This document shows, one piece after another, positions 24,404 to 33,391 of a DNA stretch of 64,000 bases. How positions within the stretch are numbered: position 1 is the stretch's first letter; each line of letters opens with the position of its first letter. Below the pieces are notes generated by a model that did no database searches, had not been told where the DNA came from, and saw only the letters and a program-made list of their open reading frames with translations. Source of the stretch: Cribrihabitans_A neustonicus (GTDB taxonomy: Bacteria; Pseudomonadota; Alphaproteobacteria; Rhodobacterales; Rhodobacteraceae); the NCBI RefSeq assembly GCF_048820895.1, contig NZ_JBMERQ010000005.1, positions 165,207-229,206 of the forward strand, in the 5' to 3' direction. Made by a program: the position numbers and the translations under genes.

Positions 24404-25837
24404 TTAGCCTTCGGTGCCGTCAGCTGTACCCGCAGCAGCCGTGGTTTCAACCTGGACGGCGGAGGCAGGTGCCTGATAACGCGCCCAGCCCTTGCCGAGG
24501 GCCACATTCAGGCGGGACCAGGAAAGTGCCAGATCGCGCCGGGCGGAGATCAGGCTCAGTTCATTATCACGCAGCGCTTCTTCCGTGGACAGAAGGTCGA
24601 ACAGGGTGATCTCGCTGGCACGGAAGGTCTCCCGTGCAAGATTTGCGACATTGGTGCCAAGCGTAACCGCCCGTGCTTGGGCAGCGGCGCGCTCGCGCGC
24701 AGCCCGCAGGCTGCTTTGCCGGGTCTGCACCTGTTCCACCCCGTTGCGGACCGCGGCCCGGTAATCGTATTCCGCCGCCTTCGCATCCGCGATGGCTCGG
24801 TCGCGAAAGGCCCGCAGCACCGGCAGGTTGAACACCGGCACATTCAGCGCCGGGCCGATGGAATAGAGGTTCGGGGTATCGCGCCCGACCTGCACGCTGC
24901 CCGAAATCTGCAGCGAGGGGTAGAGCTCGGCTTCCGCCACGCCGATGCCCGCGGTCGCGCTGCGCAGCTGCGCCTCGGCCAGGAGCACGTCGGGGCGGTT
25001 GCGCAGCAAAGCCGCAGGCACGCCCAGCTCGGGCTGTGTCGAAGGCGCGGGCTGACCGTAGCCGGATTGCATCGCGGCAAAGATCTCGCTTGCATCCCGG
25101 TCCAGGAGCGTGGCCAGGGCGAAGACGGAGGCTTCGTAATTCGCAATGAACGAGGGCAGGTCGGCCTTGGCGCTGACGACCTGAAGTTTGGTGCGCTCAA
25201 CGTCCAGCGCCAGCGCCGCCTGGGCTTCCTGCAGCTCCTGCACCAATTGCAGGATTTGCTCCCGCAGGGCGATCGTCTTGCGCGTCACCGCGGCGCCGCG
25301 CTGGAAGAATCGGGCCTCGATATAGGTGGTGGTGATGGCATCAAGTATCGCAAGCCGGGTGGTCGTCATCGAGTAGAACTGCGCGTCGCGGTCGGCAACG
25401 GCCCGCTCGGAGCGGCGCTTGAACTCGCCGAACAGGTCGAAGACGTAGGAAGCGTCGAGCGATCCGGTGTCGCTGCGGGTGGAATTGTCCTGGGATTCCT
25501 GGCGCCGGAAGGTGGAGCTGGCCTCCAGGTCGCCGTCCACCTGCTGCGGCTTGCCGGTGCCGCGCAGCACCGCCTCTGCCGCCTTCAGCCGCTCGCGGGC
25601 GGCGAGGAGGTCAAGGTTCTGGCTCAGGCCCATTTGCACCAGCCGGTTCAGCACCGGATCATTCAGCCCCTCCCACCAGGCTTCCGACGCCGCTTCGACG
25701 GTCGCAAAGGAGCGTGACTGGTAGTAATGTGCCGGCACGGCGAATTCGGGCCGACTGTAATCCACACCTACGGTGCAGCCGGCCAGGAAAGTGCCGGCCA
25801 GCAGCAGGGAACGGGCTGTCCACTTGGATCTGCTCAT
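24404..25837 (-). CDS. NodT-family outer-membrane efflux lipoprotein (TolC-like)
   Basis: This is the outer-membrane channel component of a tripartite efflux system. The 477-residue protein starts with a lipoprotein signal (SLLLAGTFLAGC, lipid Cys near residue 21) followed by the NodT hallmark VGVDYSRPEFAVPAHY. Two outer-membrane efflux repeats, rich in long helices, follow (ALLRNRPDVLLAEAQLRSA near 280 is typical). No RND pump or membrane-fusion gene is nearby, so it must pair with components encoded elsewhere or be a remnant of a larger operon. It is convergent with the aldo/keto reductase. Confidence 0.9.
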   Translation of the reverse strand: MSRSKWTARSLLLAGTFLAGCTVGVDYSRPEFAVPAHYYQSRSFATVEAASEAWWEGLNDPVLNRLVQMGLSQNLDLLAARERLKAAEAVLRGTGKPQQVDGDLEASSTFRRQESQDNSTRSDTGSLDASYVFDLFGEFKRRSERAVADRDAQFYSMTTTRLAILDAITTTYIEARFFQRGAAVTRKTIALREQILQLVQELQEAQAALALDVERTKLQVVSAKADLPSFIANYEASVFALATLLDRDASEIFAAMQSGYGQPAPSTQPELGVPAALLRNRPDVLLAEAQLRSATAGIGVAEAELYPSLQISGSVQVGRDTPNLYSIGPALNVPVFNLPVLRAFRDRAIADAKAAEYDYRAAVRNGVEQVQTRQSSLRAARERAAAQARAVTLGTNVANLARETFRASEITLFDLLSTEEALRDNELSLISARRDLALSWSRLNVALGKGWARYQAPASAVQVETTAAAGTADGTEG

Positions 25838-26103
25838 GTCTTGCCTCTGGGTGCTGCGGGTCTCGGGGCCGCGGTTTCGACCAGCCTAGCCGCCGGCACC
25901 GTCCACAGACCAATTTTTTGCGCTTTCGGGCCGCATTTGCTGCCAACTGATGCAGCGTGCCCACATCCGGGCGGCTGTTGCCGGGCTTTCACGGTGTCCG
26001 TTCCGGCCGGCGGTCCGCGGCCGCTTGACCGGTGCGGCGGCGGCGTTCACTCTCCCGGCAAGACGGGAGCGCGCCGGTTGCGCGGCAAGGGGAGAGACAT
26101 CGG

Positions 26104-27525
26104 ATGGACCTGCAATCCTATTACATCGGCGGCGCTTGGGTGCGCCCCCACTCGGACCGGGCTTTCCCGGTGCTGAATCCGGCGACCGAAGGGCAGATCG
26201 GAACGATCTTTCTGGCGGATGAAGCTGACGTCAACGCCGCGGTCGCCGCCGCCAAGGCAGCCTTTGTCAGCTATTCCCGCACCACGGCGGAGGAGCGCCG
26301 CGCCCTCTTGCAACGCCTGCTGGAGATCAGCCGCAGCCGCCGCGAGGAACTGGCGCAGGCGATCAGCAAGGAAATGGGCGCCCCGATCACGATGGCGCGC
26401 GACGCACAGGCGGATGCTGCCATCGGTCACCTGGAGGGCATCCTCGCCGCGATGGAAAGCCAGTCCCTGCGTGAGACCCTGCCTAATGGCGATATCCTCG
26501 TGCGCGAGCCGATTGGCGTCTGCGGGCTTATCACGCCCTGGAATTGGCCGGTCAACCAGATCGCACTGAAAGTGCTGCCGGCGCTGGCGGCGGGGGCCAC
26601 GTGCGTTCTGAAACCTTCTGAACACACGCCGCTGTCGGCCGCTGTCTACGCGCAGATGATTCACGATGCGGGCTTCCCGCCCGGCGTGTTCAATCTTATC
26701 CACGGTGACGGACCCACCGCCGGGGCCGGGCTGTCGCGCCATCCGGATGTGGCGATGATGTCCTTCACCGGCTCGACCCGGGCGGGTACCGCCGTGGCCC
26801 GCGACGCCGCCGATACCGTCAAGCGCGTGACGCTGGAGCTGGGCGGCAAATCCCCCAACCTGGTGTTTGCCGACTGCGATCTGGAAGCGCAGGTTACCGC
26901 CTCGGTCCGGGAATGCATGTACAATACGGGCCAGAGCTGCGACGCCCCGACCCGGATGCTGGTGGAGCGCAGCGTCTACCCGCAGGTGCTGGAGATCGCC
27001 AGGACGGCGGCCGATGGGCAGGCGGCCGGCGATCCCGCGGAGGAAGGCGATCACATTGGCCCGCTGTTCGACCGGCTGCAGTTCGACCGGGTGCAGAGCA
27101 TGATCCAGACCGGCATGGACGAAGGCGCCACCCTGCTGACTGGCGGTCCCGGACGGCCCGAAGGTTTGGACCAGGGCTGGTACGTGCGCCCCACGGTCTT
27201 TGCCGATGTGGACAACGCCATGGCCGTTGCCCAGCAGGAGATTTTCGGCCCGGTACTCGTGATCATCCCCTTCGAGGACGAGGAAGACGCCATCCGCATT
27301 GCCAATGACACCCCCTACGGACTTGCCGCTTACGTCCAGACCGGCGATCCGGAGCGGGCCGAGCGGGTTGCCGCACGGCTGCGGGCAGGCGCGGTCCACA
27401 TCAATGGCGGCGGTTTCAACTACGGATCCCCCTTCGGCGGCTACAAGCAATCCGGCAATGGCCGCGAAGGCGGGCTGCTGGGGCTGGAGGACTACCAGGA
27501 GGTGAAGACGCTGCATTTCGGCTGA
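26104..27525 (+). CDS. NAD(P)-dependent aldehyde dehydrogenase
   Basis: The 473-residue protein has the family signatures ITPWNWPVNQIALKV near 145, FTGSTRAGT near 222, the general base E245 in LELGGKSPN, and the nucleophile C279 in GQSCDAPTR. GGGGAGA lies about 10 bases before the ATG. It is convergent with qhpR, the regulator of the amine dehydrogenase operon. Since that enzyme releases aldehydes from primary amines, this dehydrogenase is a plausible next step, though it is not in the same transcript. Substrate specificity cannot be read from the sequence. Confidence 0.9.
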   Translation: MDLQSYYIGGAWVRPHSDRAFPVLNPATEGQIGTIFLADEADVNAAVAAAKAAFVSYSRTTAEERRALLQRLLEISRSRREELAQAISKEMGAPITMARDAQADAAIGHLEGILAAMESQSLRETLPNGDILVREPIGVCGLITPWNWPVNQIALKVLPALAAGATCVLKPSEHTPLSAAVYAQMIHDAGFPPGVFNLIHGDGPTAGAGLSRHPDVAMMSFTGSTRAGTAVARDAADTVKRVTLELGGKSPNLVFADCDLEAQVTASVRECMYNTGQSCDAPTRMLVERSVYPQVLEIARTAADGQAAGDPAEEGDHIGPLFDRLQFDRVQSMIQTGMDEGATLLTGGPGRPEGLDQGWYVRPTVFADVDNAMAVAQQEIFGPVLVIIPFEDEEDAIRIANDTPYGLAAYVQTGDPERAERVAARLRAGAVHINGGGFNYGSPFGGYKQSGNGREGGLLGLEDYQEVKTLHFG

Positions 27526-27550
27526 AGCCCGCGGGCTCCGGACCGGATTG

Positions 27551-28606
27551 TCACTCGATACACGCCTCCCCTTCGCCGGCTGCGGCGGGGACCGGCGCCC
27601 GCGCCAGCCGCATGCGGTATTGCGCCGGGGTGGCGCCGGTCTGCTTCTTGAAGGCGCGCTCGAAGGCGGAAAGCTCGGAATAGCCCAGCCGGACGGCGGT
27701 GCTTTCCAGGCGGCTTCCGGGCATGGCCAGCAGGCGCTTGGCGAGTTCCATGCGGCATTCCGCCAGCACTGCAGAGAATCGCGTGTCTTCCTCCGCCAGC
27801 CGCCGCCGCAGGGTGCGGCGCGACATGCCCAAGGCGGCGGCGACCTCGGTCTGGCCCGGGGCGGCGCTGCCCAGCCGGTTCAGCAAGGCGCGGCGCACCT
27901 GGACTCTCACCGGCACCGCGCGCTCGCACTGGCGCGCCAGCCGCTCCAGCATCTGGGAAGCATCGCGGAAGCGGCTGCCCGCGGCGCGCGCAAGCGGGCG
28001 TGACAACAGCCTTTCGGCAAAGGTGAAACTGTTGCTGGGGGCCTCATGGCAGACCGGGCAGCGCGGTGCGGTGCGGCAGGCTCCGGTGACCGGCCCGGGG
28101 CCGTGTTCCAATGTTATTCTCTCGGGCCGCCAGTCCGGGCCGGCCGCAGCAGCGACCAGCTTGTGCAGCACGGCGAGGGTCAGCTCGGCATCCTGGCGGC
28201 GCGGCCAGATGTCCGGGTCGAGGATGCGGTAGGCCACCGTCACGCTTCCGCCCTCGAGGTGAATCTTCAGTTCGGAATCGCTCTGCACCATGGCAAAGGC
28301 GTTCTGGAACAGCGTCAGCGCGGCGCCCAGCGTCGGCGCCTCCTGGATCGCGTGGCCAAGCTGGCCGAGGTTGCGCAGATCGAACACCGTGCCCGCACGC
28401 CAGCCGAAGTCCGGCAGGTTCAGCGCCTCTGACGCCGCCTCGCAGAACTGCACGAAGGCCCTGAGCCCGATTTCGCCCTCCACCGGCCCCGCTGCAATGC
28501 CTGCGCGCCGCTGAATCGCGGCGAGGTCGCCGTCGAGTATCTGCACGACGCGGATCGGATCACTGAGGGTCGAGGCCTGGATACGGGGCTGGTAAATCTG
28601 CTGCAT
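27551..28606 (-). CDS. qhpR: QhpR, AraC-family activator of the amine dehydrogenase operon
   Basis: The 351-residue protein has an N-terminal Arabinose_bd/OruR-type sensor region and a C-terminal AraC double helix-turn-helix (GQTEVAAALGMSRRTLRRRLAEE and AVRLGYSELSAFERAFKKQTGATPAQYR). It is transcribed away from qhpG across a 163-base region holding helically phased repeats, which fits a role as the amine-responsive activator of the qhp operon described in Paracoccus. The ATG at 28606 is preferred over an upstream TTG. Function is assigned by domain plus context. Confidence 0.85.
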   Translation of the reverse strand: MQQIYQPRIQASTLSDPIRVVQILDGDLAAIQRRAGIAAGPVEGEIGLRAFVQFCEAASEALNLPDFGWRAGTVFDLRNLGQLGHAIQEAPTLGAALTLFQNAFAMVQSDSELKIHLEGGSVTVAYRILDPDIWPRRQDAELTLAVLHKLVAAAAGPDWRPERITLEHGPGPVTGACRTAPRCPVCHEAPSNSFTFAERLLSRPLARAAGSRFRDASQMLERLARQCERAVPVRVQVRRALLNRLGSAAPGQTEVAAALGMSRRTLRRRLAEEDTRFSAVLAECRMELAKRLLAMPGSRLESTAVRLGYSELSAFERAFKKQTGATPAQYRMRLARAPVPAAAGEGEACIE

Positions 28607-28697
28607 GGCTGCGTTTCCCAAGGTTGCATCAGGCTAGCCCGCGCCGCGGCGCAAATCCTAATCTTTTGTGACTGGCGGGCCTGCGGAAGGCGGAATC

Positions 28698-28734
28698 TGT
28701 CCGGAAATGTCGGAACATTGTCCGGAAGTGTCCG
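28698..28734. promoter_or_regulatory. Phased TGTCCGGAA repeats: likely QhpR operator
   Basis: TGTCCGGAAATGTCGG (28698-28713) is repeated as TGTCCGGAAGTGTCCG (28719-28734), offset by 21 bases. Each repeat itself holds two TGTC(C)G units, so TGTC occurs at 28698, 28708, 28719 and 28729, spaced 10, 11 and 10 bases. Direct repeats on one helix face are typical of AraC-type activator sites. The cluster ends 36 bases before the qhpG start. Confidence 0.65.
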
Positions 28735-28769
28735 TGCTGACACAGGCCGGGCAGCGTCATCCTTGCGGG

Positions 28770-30092
28770 ATGATGTTCGGCGGCAGATTTTTCGACATTG
28801 CGATTGCAGGGGCGGGACCGGCTGGCTCGGTGGCGGCCGTGCTACTGGCCAATGCGGGCTTCCGGGTCGCACTGGCGGGGCTCCTGCCGGGCCACACGCG
28901 GATCGAAGGCATGGCGCCGCGCGTTCTGGAAGTTCTGCGGGGGAAAGGCTTGCCAGTGGAAGGCATCTTTCCGGCCTGCCGCCGCGAGGTGCGGTGGGGC
29001 GCGCTTTCCGGCAGCCGCAATCTGGAGCACGTGACCGACCGCGCGCGCTTCGACGCCGGCCTGCTGCGGGCCGCGGCGGAAGCAGGCGTTACCGTGCTAA
29101 CGCGCGCCGTTGCGCGGGTGCAGCCGGAGCACGGCCGCATTCTGCTGGCGGGCGGGGGCGTGGTGCGGGCGGCCCTCCTGTTCGAAGCCCGCGGCCGCCG
29201 CGCGCCCCGCATGCCCGGGGCGCTGCAGGGGCCGCAGACACTGGCGGTGACCGGCATGGTGCCTGCGTCGCAGAGAACTGCGTTCGCTGCGTGTGTGGAG
29301 GCACGCAAGGAAGGCTGGCTGTGGATCGCCGATCTGGGCGATGGCACGCGCTGGGTGCAGGCAGCATGTGACGGGCCGCCTGCCGCCCGGGATGCGGCGG
29401 CGCGGGTGGCCGCGCTCTGGCACACGGTGGCTGGGGAAGACCTGCCGCTGCCGCAGGCGCCGCAGGTCCGCGCCATTGCCCCGCGCCTCACCGCGCCACG
29501 GTTCGACCCGCGCTGCCCAAGGCTGGGCGATGCCGCCGTGGCGCTGGACCCGCTGTCCGGACACGGCATGTTCTGGGCGGTCTCCTCGGCGCTGATGGCG
29601 CTGCCGGTGGCCCGCGCGCTCTTGACCGGGGGGGCGGATCTGGCCCGGGATTTCTATCTGGACCGGGTGCGGAGCACCTTCTGGCGGCAGTCCCGCGTGG
29701 GGCGGGATTTCTACCGGGCCGCAGGGGAGCGCGGTGGTTTCTGGCAGCGCCGCTGCGCCTGGCCCGACGATACCCCGGCGCATGAAAACGGCACCGCGCC
29801 GCGGCTGGCCCGCCGCGTCACCGTCATTGATGGCCGCCTTGAACGGCGCGAGGTGCTTATCACCAGGCAGGAGCCGGGTGGTGCGGGGTTCGTCTTTGGG
29901 CAGGAGATTGCGCCGCTCCTGCGCCGCCTTGGCCCCGGCCCGCTGCCGGGCGCAGACCGCTTCCGCGCTGCCTGCGCACCGGATCTGCCGGAACCGCTGG
30001 CCCGCACCTTGCACCAATGGCTGCAGTCACGCGGCCTCGGGCAGCCGGGCGCCCTCAAGAAACTCAGCCACGACAGGGAGTACGAAGCATGA
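28770..30092 (+). CDS. qhpG: QhpG, FAD-dependent monooxygenase for tryptophylquinone formation
   Basis: QhpG is the flavoprotein monooxygenase that hydroxylates the precursor Trp in the QhpC subunit on the way to cysteine tryptophylquinone. The 440-residue protein has the N-terminal FAD fold (DIAIAGAGPAGSVAAVLLA), the halogenase-like central region and a second flavin contact near GDAAVALDPLSGHGMFWAVSS. The ATG at 28770 is chosen because in-frame starts further upstream lie inside the regulatory repeats. Its stop overlaps the qhpA start (ATGA). It leads the operon here, whereas in the Paracoccus arrangement as I remember it qhpG sits near the 3' end. Confidence 0.87.
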   Translation: MMFGGRFFDIAIAGAGPAGSVAAVLLANAGFRVALAGLLPGHTRIEGMAPRVLEVLRGKGLPVEGIFPACRREVRWGALSGSRNLEHVTDRARFDAGLLRAAAEAGVTVLTRAVARVQPEHGRILLAGGGVVRAALLFEARGRRAPRMPGALQGPQTLAVTGMVPASQRTAFAACVEARKEGWLWIADLGDGTRWVQAACDGPPAARDAAARVAALWHTVAGEDLPLPQAPQVRAIAPRLTAPRFDPRCPRLGDAAVALDPLSGHGMFWAVSSALMALPVARALLTGGADLARDFYLDRVRSTFWRQSRVGRDFYRAAGERGGFWQRRCAWPDDTPAHENGTAPRLARRVTVIDGRLERREVLITRQEPGGAGFVFGQEIAPLLRRLGPGPLPGADRFRAACAPDLPEPLARTLHQWLQSRGLGQPGALKKLSHDREYEA

Positions 30093-31612
30093 GACGAGCC
30101 ACCGGCGGCCTTGCGGCCGCGATACTGACAGCGCTTGCCAGTGCACCGGCCGCCGCCAGCGAGGCGTTGGCCGCTGATGTCTGCGCTGCTTGCCACACCG
30201 AGGGCGAAGACGGCGGCCTCAGCCGGATCAGCGGCCAGCGCAAGACGCCCGAGGGGTGGATGATGACGGTCTGGCGGATGCAGGACGCCCACGGTGTCGA
30301 GCTGACGCCCGAAGAACGCCGATCCATCGTGCAGTACCTGTCGGATACGCAAGGGCTGACACCCGCCGAGACCGAGGGCCTTCGCTATGCGCTGGAGAAA
30401 GACCCCAACGCGCAGGAGGCCTTCGACGAGCCATTCAGCGCGATGTGCGCGCGCTGCCACACCGGCGCCCGCGCCCTGCTGCAACGGCGCACGCCGGAGG
30501 AATGGGTGCTGCACATGGACTTCCACGTCGGCCACTTCCCGACCATCGAATACCAGGCGTATGGCCGTGACCGCGAATGGTACCGCATCGCGAAGGAGGA
30601 GATCGCGCCCTATCTGGCCGAGACAAACGGGCTCGACATGGAGGCCTGGCAGGCGTGGCAGGCGCAGGAGAAACAGCCCGTAGCGGGCGACTGGGTGGTG
30701 ATGACCGAGCTGCCCGGGCTGGGCGAGGCCTATGGCCGCCTGTCGGTCTCCGGGACCGCTTCACCTTACGAAGTCAGCGGCGAGATGGTCACGGCGGACG
30801 GCACCAGCCATGCGGCGAGCGGCAGCATGAACTTCTACTCGGGCTATGAATGGCGCGCCAATCTGGAGATGGCGGGCAAGACCTACCGGCAGGTTCTGGC
30901 GGTCTCCGGGGACGGCAACGCCTTGCAGGGCCGGCAGTTCGAGCGGGACAACGATGCGCTTGGCGCTCCGCTGACGGGCCTGCGCGCGGGGCAGGGTGCC
31001 GCGATCCTCGGCACGGTGCCGTCCGCCCTTCCGGCGGGTGCCGCCGAGGTGCAGGTGGTCGGCACTGGCCTCGATGCGCTTCAGGCCGGGGAGGCGGCGG
31101 CCACAGGGAACAGCTTCGGCGCCCGGCTGGCGGTTGAGACCCGCGGCGACGGAGTGGTTGAGTTCTCTGCCGGCGATGCCCGGGGGCAGGTTGCCCATTA
31201 CGACAGCATCGACGCCATCATGGTGGAGCCCGCCTTCACCATCGCACGGGTCGGCGGAGGCGGCGGCGAAGGTCCGGATGCGGTGCCCGCGCATTTCAGG
31301 GCTATCGGATTCTGGAATGGCCCGGATGGCGAGGCGGGCACCGAAGACGACATCCGCATTGGTGCCATCCCGGCGCGATGGTCGGTAACCAATGCTCACG
31401 ATCACGCGGCAGAGATGCGGGACGCGCATTTTGCGGGCGATATTGGCGCGGACGGTATCTTCACCCCCGCTGCGGCCGGCCCCAACCCGGAGCGCAAATT
31501 CAGCACCAACAACGCGGGCGAGCTGAAGGTCGTGGCGGAGGCCATGGGCCAGACTGCCGAGGCGATGCTGATCGTCACCGTACAGCGATTCATCGATCCG
31601 CCGATCCGCTGA
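30089..31612 (+). CDS. qhpA: Quinohemoprotein amine dehydrogenase alpha subunit (diheme)
   Basis: This is the largest structural subunit of the periplasmic enzyme that oxidises primary amines to aldehydes and ammonia and passes electrons to heme c. The 507-residue precursor has a signal peptide (about residues 1-24, ending near PAAAS). Two c-type heme motifs are present, C32-A-A-C-H36 and C120-A-R-C-H124, followed by beta-rich domains. The length fits known alpha subunits. It overlaps qhpG by 4 bases and is followed by GAGGGAGGA before qhpD. Confidence 0.94.
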   Translation: MRRATGGLAAAILTALASAPAAASEALAADVCAACHTEGEDGGLSRISGQRKTPEGWMMTVWRMQDAHGVELTPEERRSIVQYLSDTQGLTPAETEGLRYALEKDPNAQEAFDEPFSAMCARCHTGARALLQRRTPEEWVLHMDFHVGHFPTIEYQAYGRDREWYRIAKEEIAPYLAETNGLDMEAWQAWQAQEKQPVAGDWVVMTELPGLGEAYGRLSVSGTASPYEVSGEMVTADGTSHAASGSMNFYSGYEWRANLEMAGKTYRQVLAVSGDGNALQGRQFERDNDALGAPLTGLRAGQGAAILGTVPSALPAGAAEVQVVGTGLDALQAGEAAATGNSFGARLAVETRGDGVVEFSAGDARGQVAHYDSIDAIMVEPAFTIARVGGGGGEGPDAVPAHFRAIGFWNGPDGEAGTEDDIRIGAIPARWSVTNAHDHAAEMRDAHFAGDIGADGIFTPAAAGPNPERKFSTNNAGELKVVAEAMGQTAEAMLIVTVQRFIDPPIR

Positions 31613-31626
31613 GGGAGGAACCAGCA

Positions 31627-33060
31627 ATGAAAGACTTTCACTATCAGGCGGCCAATGCGCACCGGGTCAGCACCCCGGACACCGGCCGCGAGGTGCTGTT
31701 CCATGTGCCGACCACCTCGATCTTCGAGATGGATCCTGCCGACCGCGCCCTCCTGGATTTTGCAGCCAGCGAAGGAGCCTTCTCGGCGGCGGAGTTCGAC
31801 GCCCGTTTCCGAGATCAGCCGGGCATGGCAGAGCGGCTCGACGGCATGGTGCGGCTCGACATCATCAGCGACGGCCGCCCGCTGCGCCCGGAACGCCCGC
31901 CAATCGAGCTCGCGACCTTCCCGCTCACCACGGTGGTGCTGAACGTCAACACCGGCTGCAACCTGGCCTGTTCCTACTGCTACAAGGAGGATCTCGCGGT
32001 GCCATCGAAGGGCCGCAAGATGGGGTTCGAGACGGCAGTGAAATCGGTTGAGATGCTGCTTGCGGAAAATCCCGGCCGCGACAGCTACAACATCGTCTTT
32101 TTCGGCGGTGAGCCCCTGTCGAACCTGCCGCTGATCCGGGAGGTGGTGGACTGGGCCAAGGACCGCTTTGCCGCCCTTGGCGCAAAGGTGAACTTCAGCC
32201 TGACCACCAATGCGACGCTGCTGAATGAGGAGATCATCGATTGGCTGGATGCGCACCGGTTCGGACTGACGGTTTCGATGGACGGGCCGAAGGCGCTGCA
32301 TGATCTCAACCGCAAGACCGTAGGCGGCAAGGGCACCTATGACACCGTCGCCGCCAAGGCGCGGCTGCTGCTGTCGCGCTACAGGTCGAAACCGGTCGGC
32401 GCGCGTGTCACCCTGACCGCGGGCGTGACCCGGATCGTGGAGATATGGGACCACCTGATCAACGATCTGGGTTTTGCCGAGGTGGGATTCTCGCCCGTAA
32501 CCTCGGGGGAGATGGACGCCTTCAATCTCAACGGCCAGGAACTGCTCGACGTTTTCGGGGGCATGAAGACGCTGGGCACACTTTACGTCGAAGAGGCGCT
32601 GAAGGGCCGCAACATCGGCTTTTCCAACATGCACCAGATGATGAACGACCTCTACGAGGGCCGCTCCAAGGCACTGCCCTGCGGTGCGGGGGTCGGCATG
32701 CTGGCGGTGAACCATGATGGCGTCGTCGACCTGTGCCACCGGTTCACCGGCTCCGGCATGGAAAGCTTCGGCACCGTGGACGAGGGGCTGAAGCGCACCG
32801 AGCTGGCTGCGTTCATCAAGAGCCGCTCGGACCGGACCGAAAAGGGCTGCGCCACCTGCCGCATCCGCAACCTCTGCGCGGGCGGCTGCTACCACGAAAG
32901 CTACGCCCATTTCAGTGATCCGCTGATGCCCACCTATCACTACTGCGACCTGATGCGCGACTGGATTGACTTCGGCGTGGCCGCCTATGCCCGCCTGATC
33001 GCCGGTGCGCCGCAGTTCTTCCACAGCCATGTATCGCCAAGGAGGGCATTCGGAAAATGA
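31627..33060 (+). CDS. qhpD: QhpD, radical SAM/SPASM enzyme forming thioether crosslinks
   Basis: QhpD installs the three Cys-to-Asp/Glu thioether bonds in the QhpC peptide. The 477-residue protein carries the radical SAM cluster motif C111-x3-C115-x2-C118 (CNLACSYC), FFGGEPLSN near 160, and a C-terminal SPASM region with auxiliary-cluster cysteines (LPCGAGVGM near 355, VDLCHRF, CATCRIRNLCAGGCYHES near 415-430, and YHYCDL). It sits directly before its substrate gene and overlaps it by ATGA. It acts in the cytoplasm before QhpC is exported. Confidence 0.95.
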   Translation: MKDFHYQAANAHRVSTPDTGREVLFHVPTTSIFEMDPADRALLDFAASEGAFSAAEFDARFRDQPGMAERLDGMVRLDIISDGRPLRPERPPIELATFPLTTVVLNVNTGCNLACSYCYKEDLAVPSKGRKMGFETAVKSVEMLLAENPGRDSYNIVFFGGEPLSNLPLIREVVDWAKDRFAALGAKVNFSLTTNATLLNEEIIDWLDAHRFGLTVSMDGPKALHDLNRKTVGGKGTYDTVAAKARLLLSRYRSKPVGARVTLTAGVTRIVEIWDHLINDLGFAEVGFSPVTSGEMDAFNLNGQELLDVFGGMKTLGTLYVEEALKGRNIGFSNMHQMMNDLYEGRSKALPCGAGVGMLAVNHDGVVDLCHRFTGSGMESFGTVDEGLKRTELAAFIKSRSDRTEKGCATCRIRNLCAGGCYHESYAHFSDPLMPTYHYCDLMRDWIDFGVAAYARLIAGAPQFFHSHVSPRRAFGK

Positions 33061-33380
33061 AGCCGCTCAACCAGAAAGCAGAACGTGTTCAGGAGGCCGC
33101 CGCCAGCGGCCAGATGGAGGAGGTGCGTGCGATGCAGACCGTGACCGCGGGCTGCTCCACAACCTTCGATCCGGGCTGGGAGGTCGACCCCTTCGGCGGG
33201 GTTGCCGCGCTGTGCCAGCCGATGGAGGCGGACCTTTACGGCTGCTCTGACCCCTGCTGGTGGCCCGCGCAGGTGCCCGACATCATGGTCGGGCACCAGG
33301 ATTGGGACGAAAACGCCCCCAATGCCGCCCGCGACTGGCGCGCCCTGGGCAGCACCTATCCCAAAGACGCCGAAACCTGA
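33057..33380 (+). CDS. qhpC: Quinohemoprotein amine dehydrogenase gamma subunit precursor (CTQ carrier)
   Basis: This 107-residue protein becomes the small, internally crosslinked catalytic subunit. Taking mature residue 1 as Q27, every residue known from the crystal structures falls in place: crosslink pairs C33-E42, C53-D59 and C67-D75 (mature 7-16, 27-33, 41-49), the quinone pair C63 and W69 (mature 37 and 43), and the catalytic base D59. The first 26 or so residues form a charged leader that is not a Sec signal, as expected for a peptide exported by QhpF and trimmed by QhpE. Start overlaps qhpD; qhpB begins 11 bases after the stop. Confidence 0.96.
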   Translation: MKPLNQKAERVQEAAASGQMEEVRAMQTVTAGCSTTFDPGWEVDPFGGVAALCQPMEADLYGCSDPCWWPAQVPDIMVGHQDWDENAPNAARDWRALGSTYPKDAET

Positions 33381-33391
33381 GGAGCGCCGCA

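Noticed and set aside
23987..25717. 576-codon plus-strand frame overlapping the aldo/keto reductase and running antisense to the NodT lipoprotein gene
   Set aside because: It combines the wrong frame of one real gene with the antisense of another and shows no protein-like motifs.
27526..27537. AGCCCGCGGGCT palindrome between the aldehyde dehydrogenase and qhpR
   Set aside because: It has no loop, overlaps high-GC sequence and sits in a 25-base convergent gap; too little to call an operator or terminator.
28668..28769. Upstream in-frame starts for qhpG (28668, 28707)
   Set aside because: They would place coding sequence over the phased QhpR repeats and add residues without similarity to the FAD-protein N-terminus.
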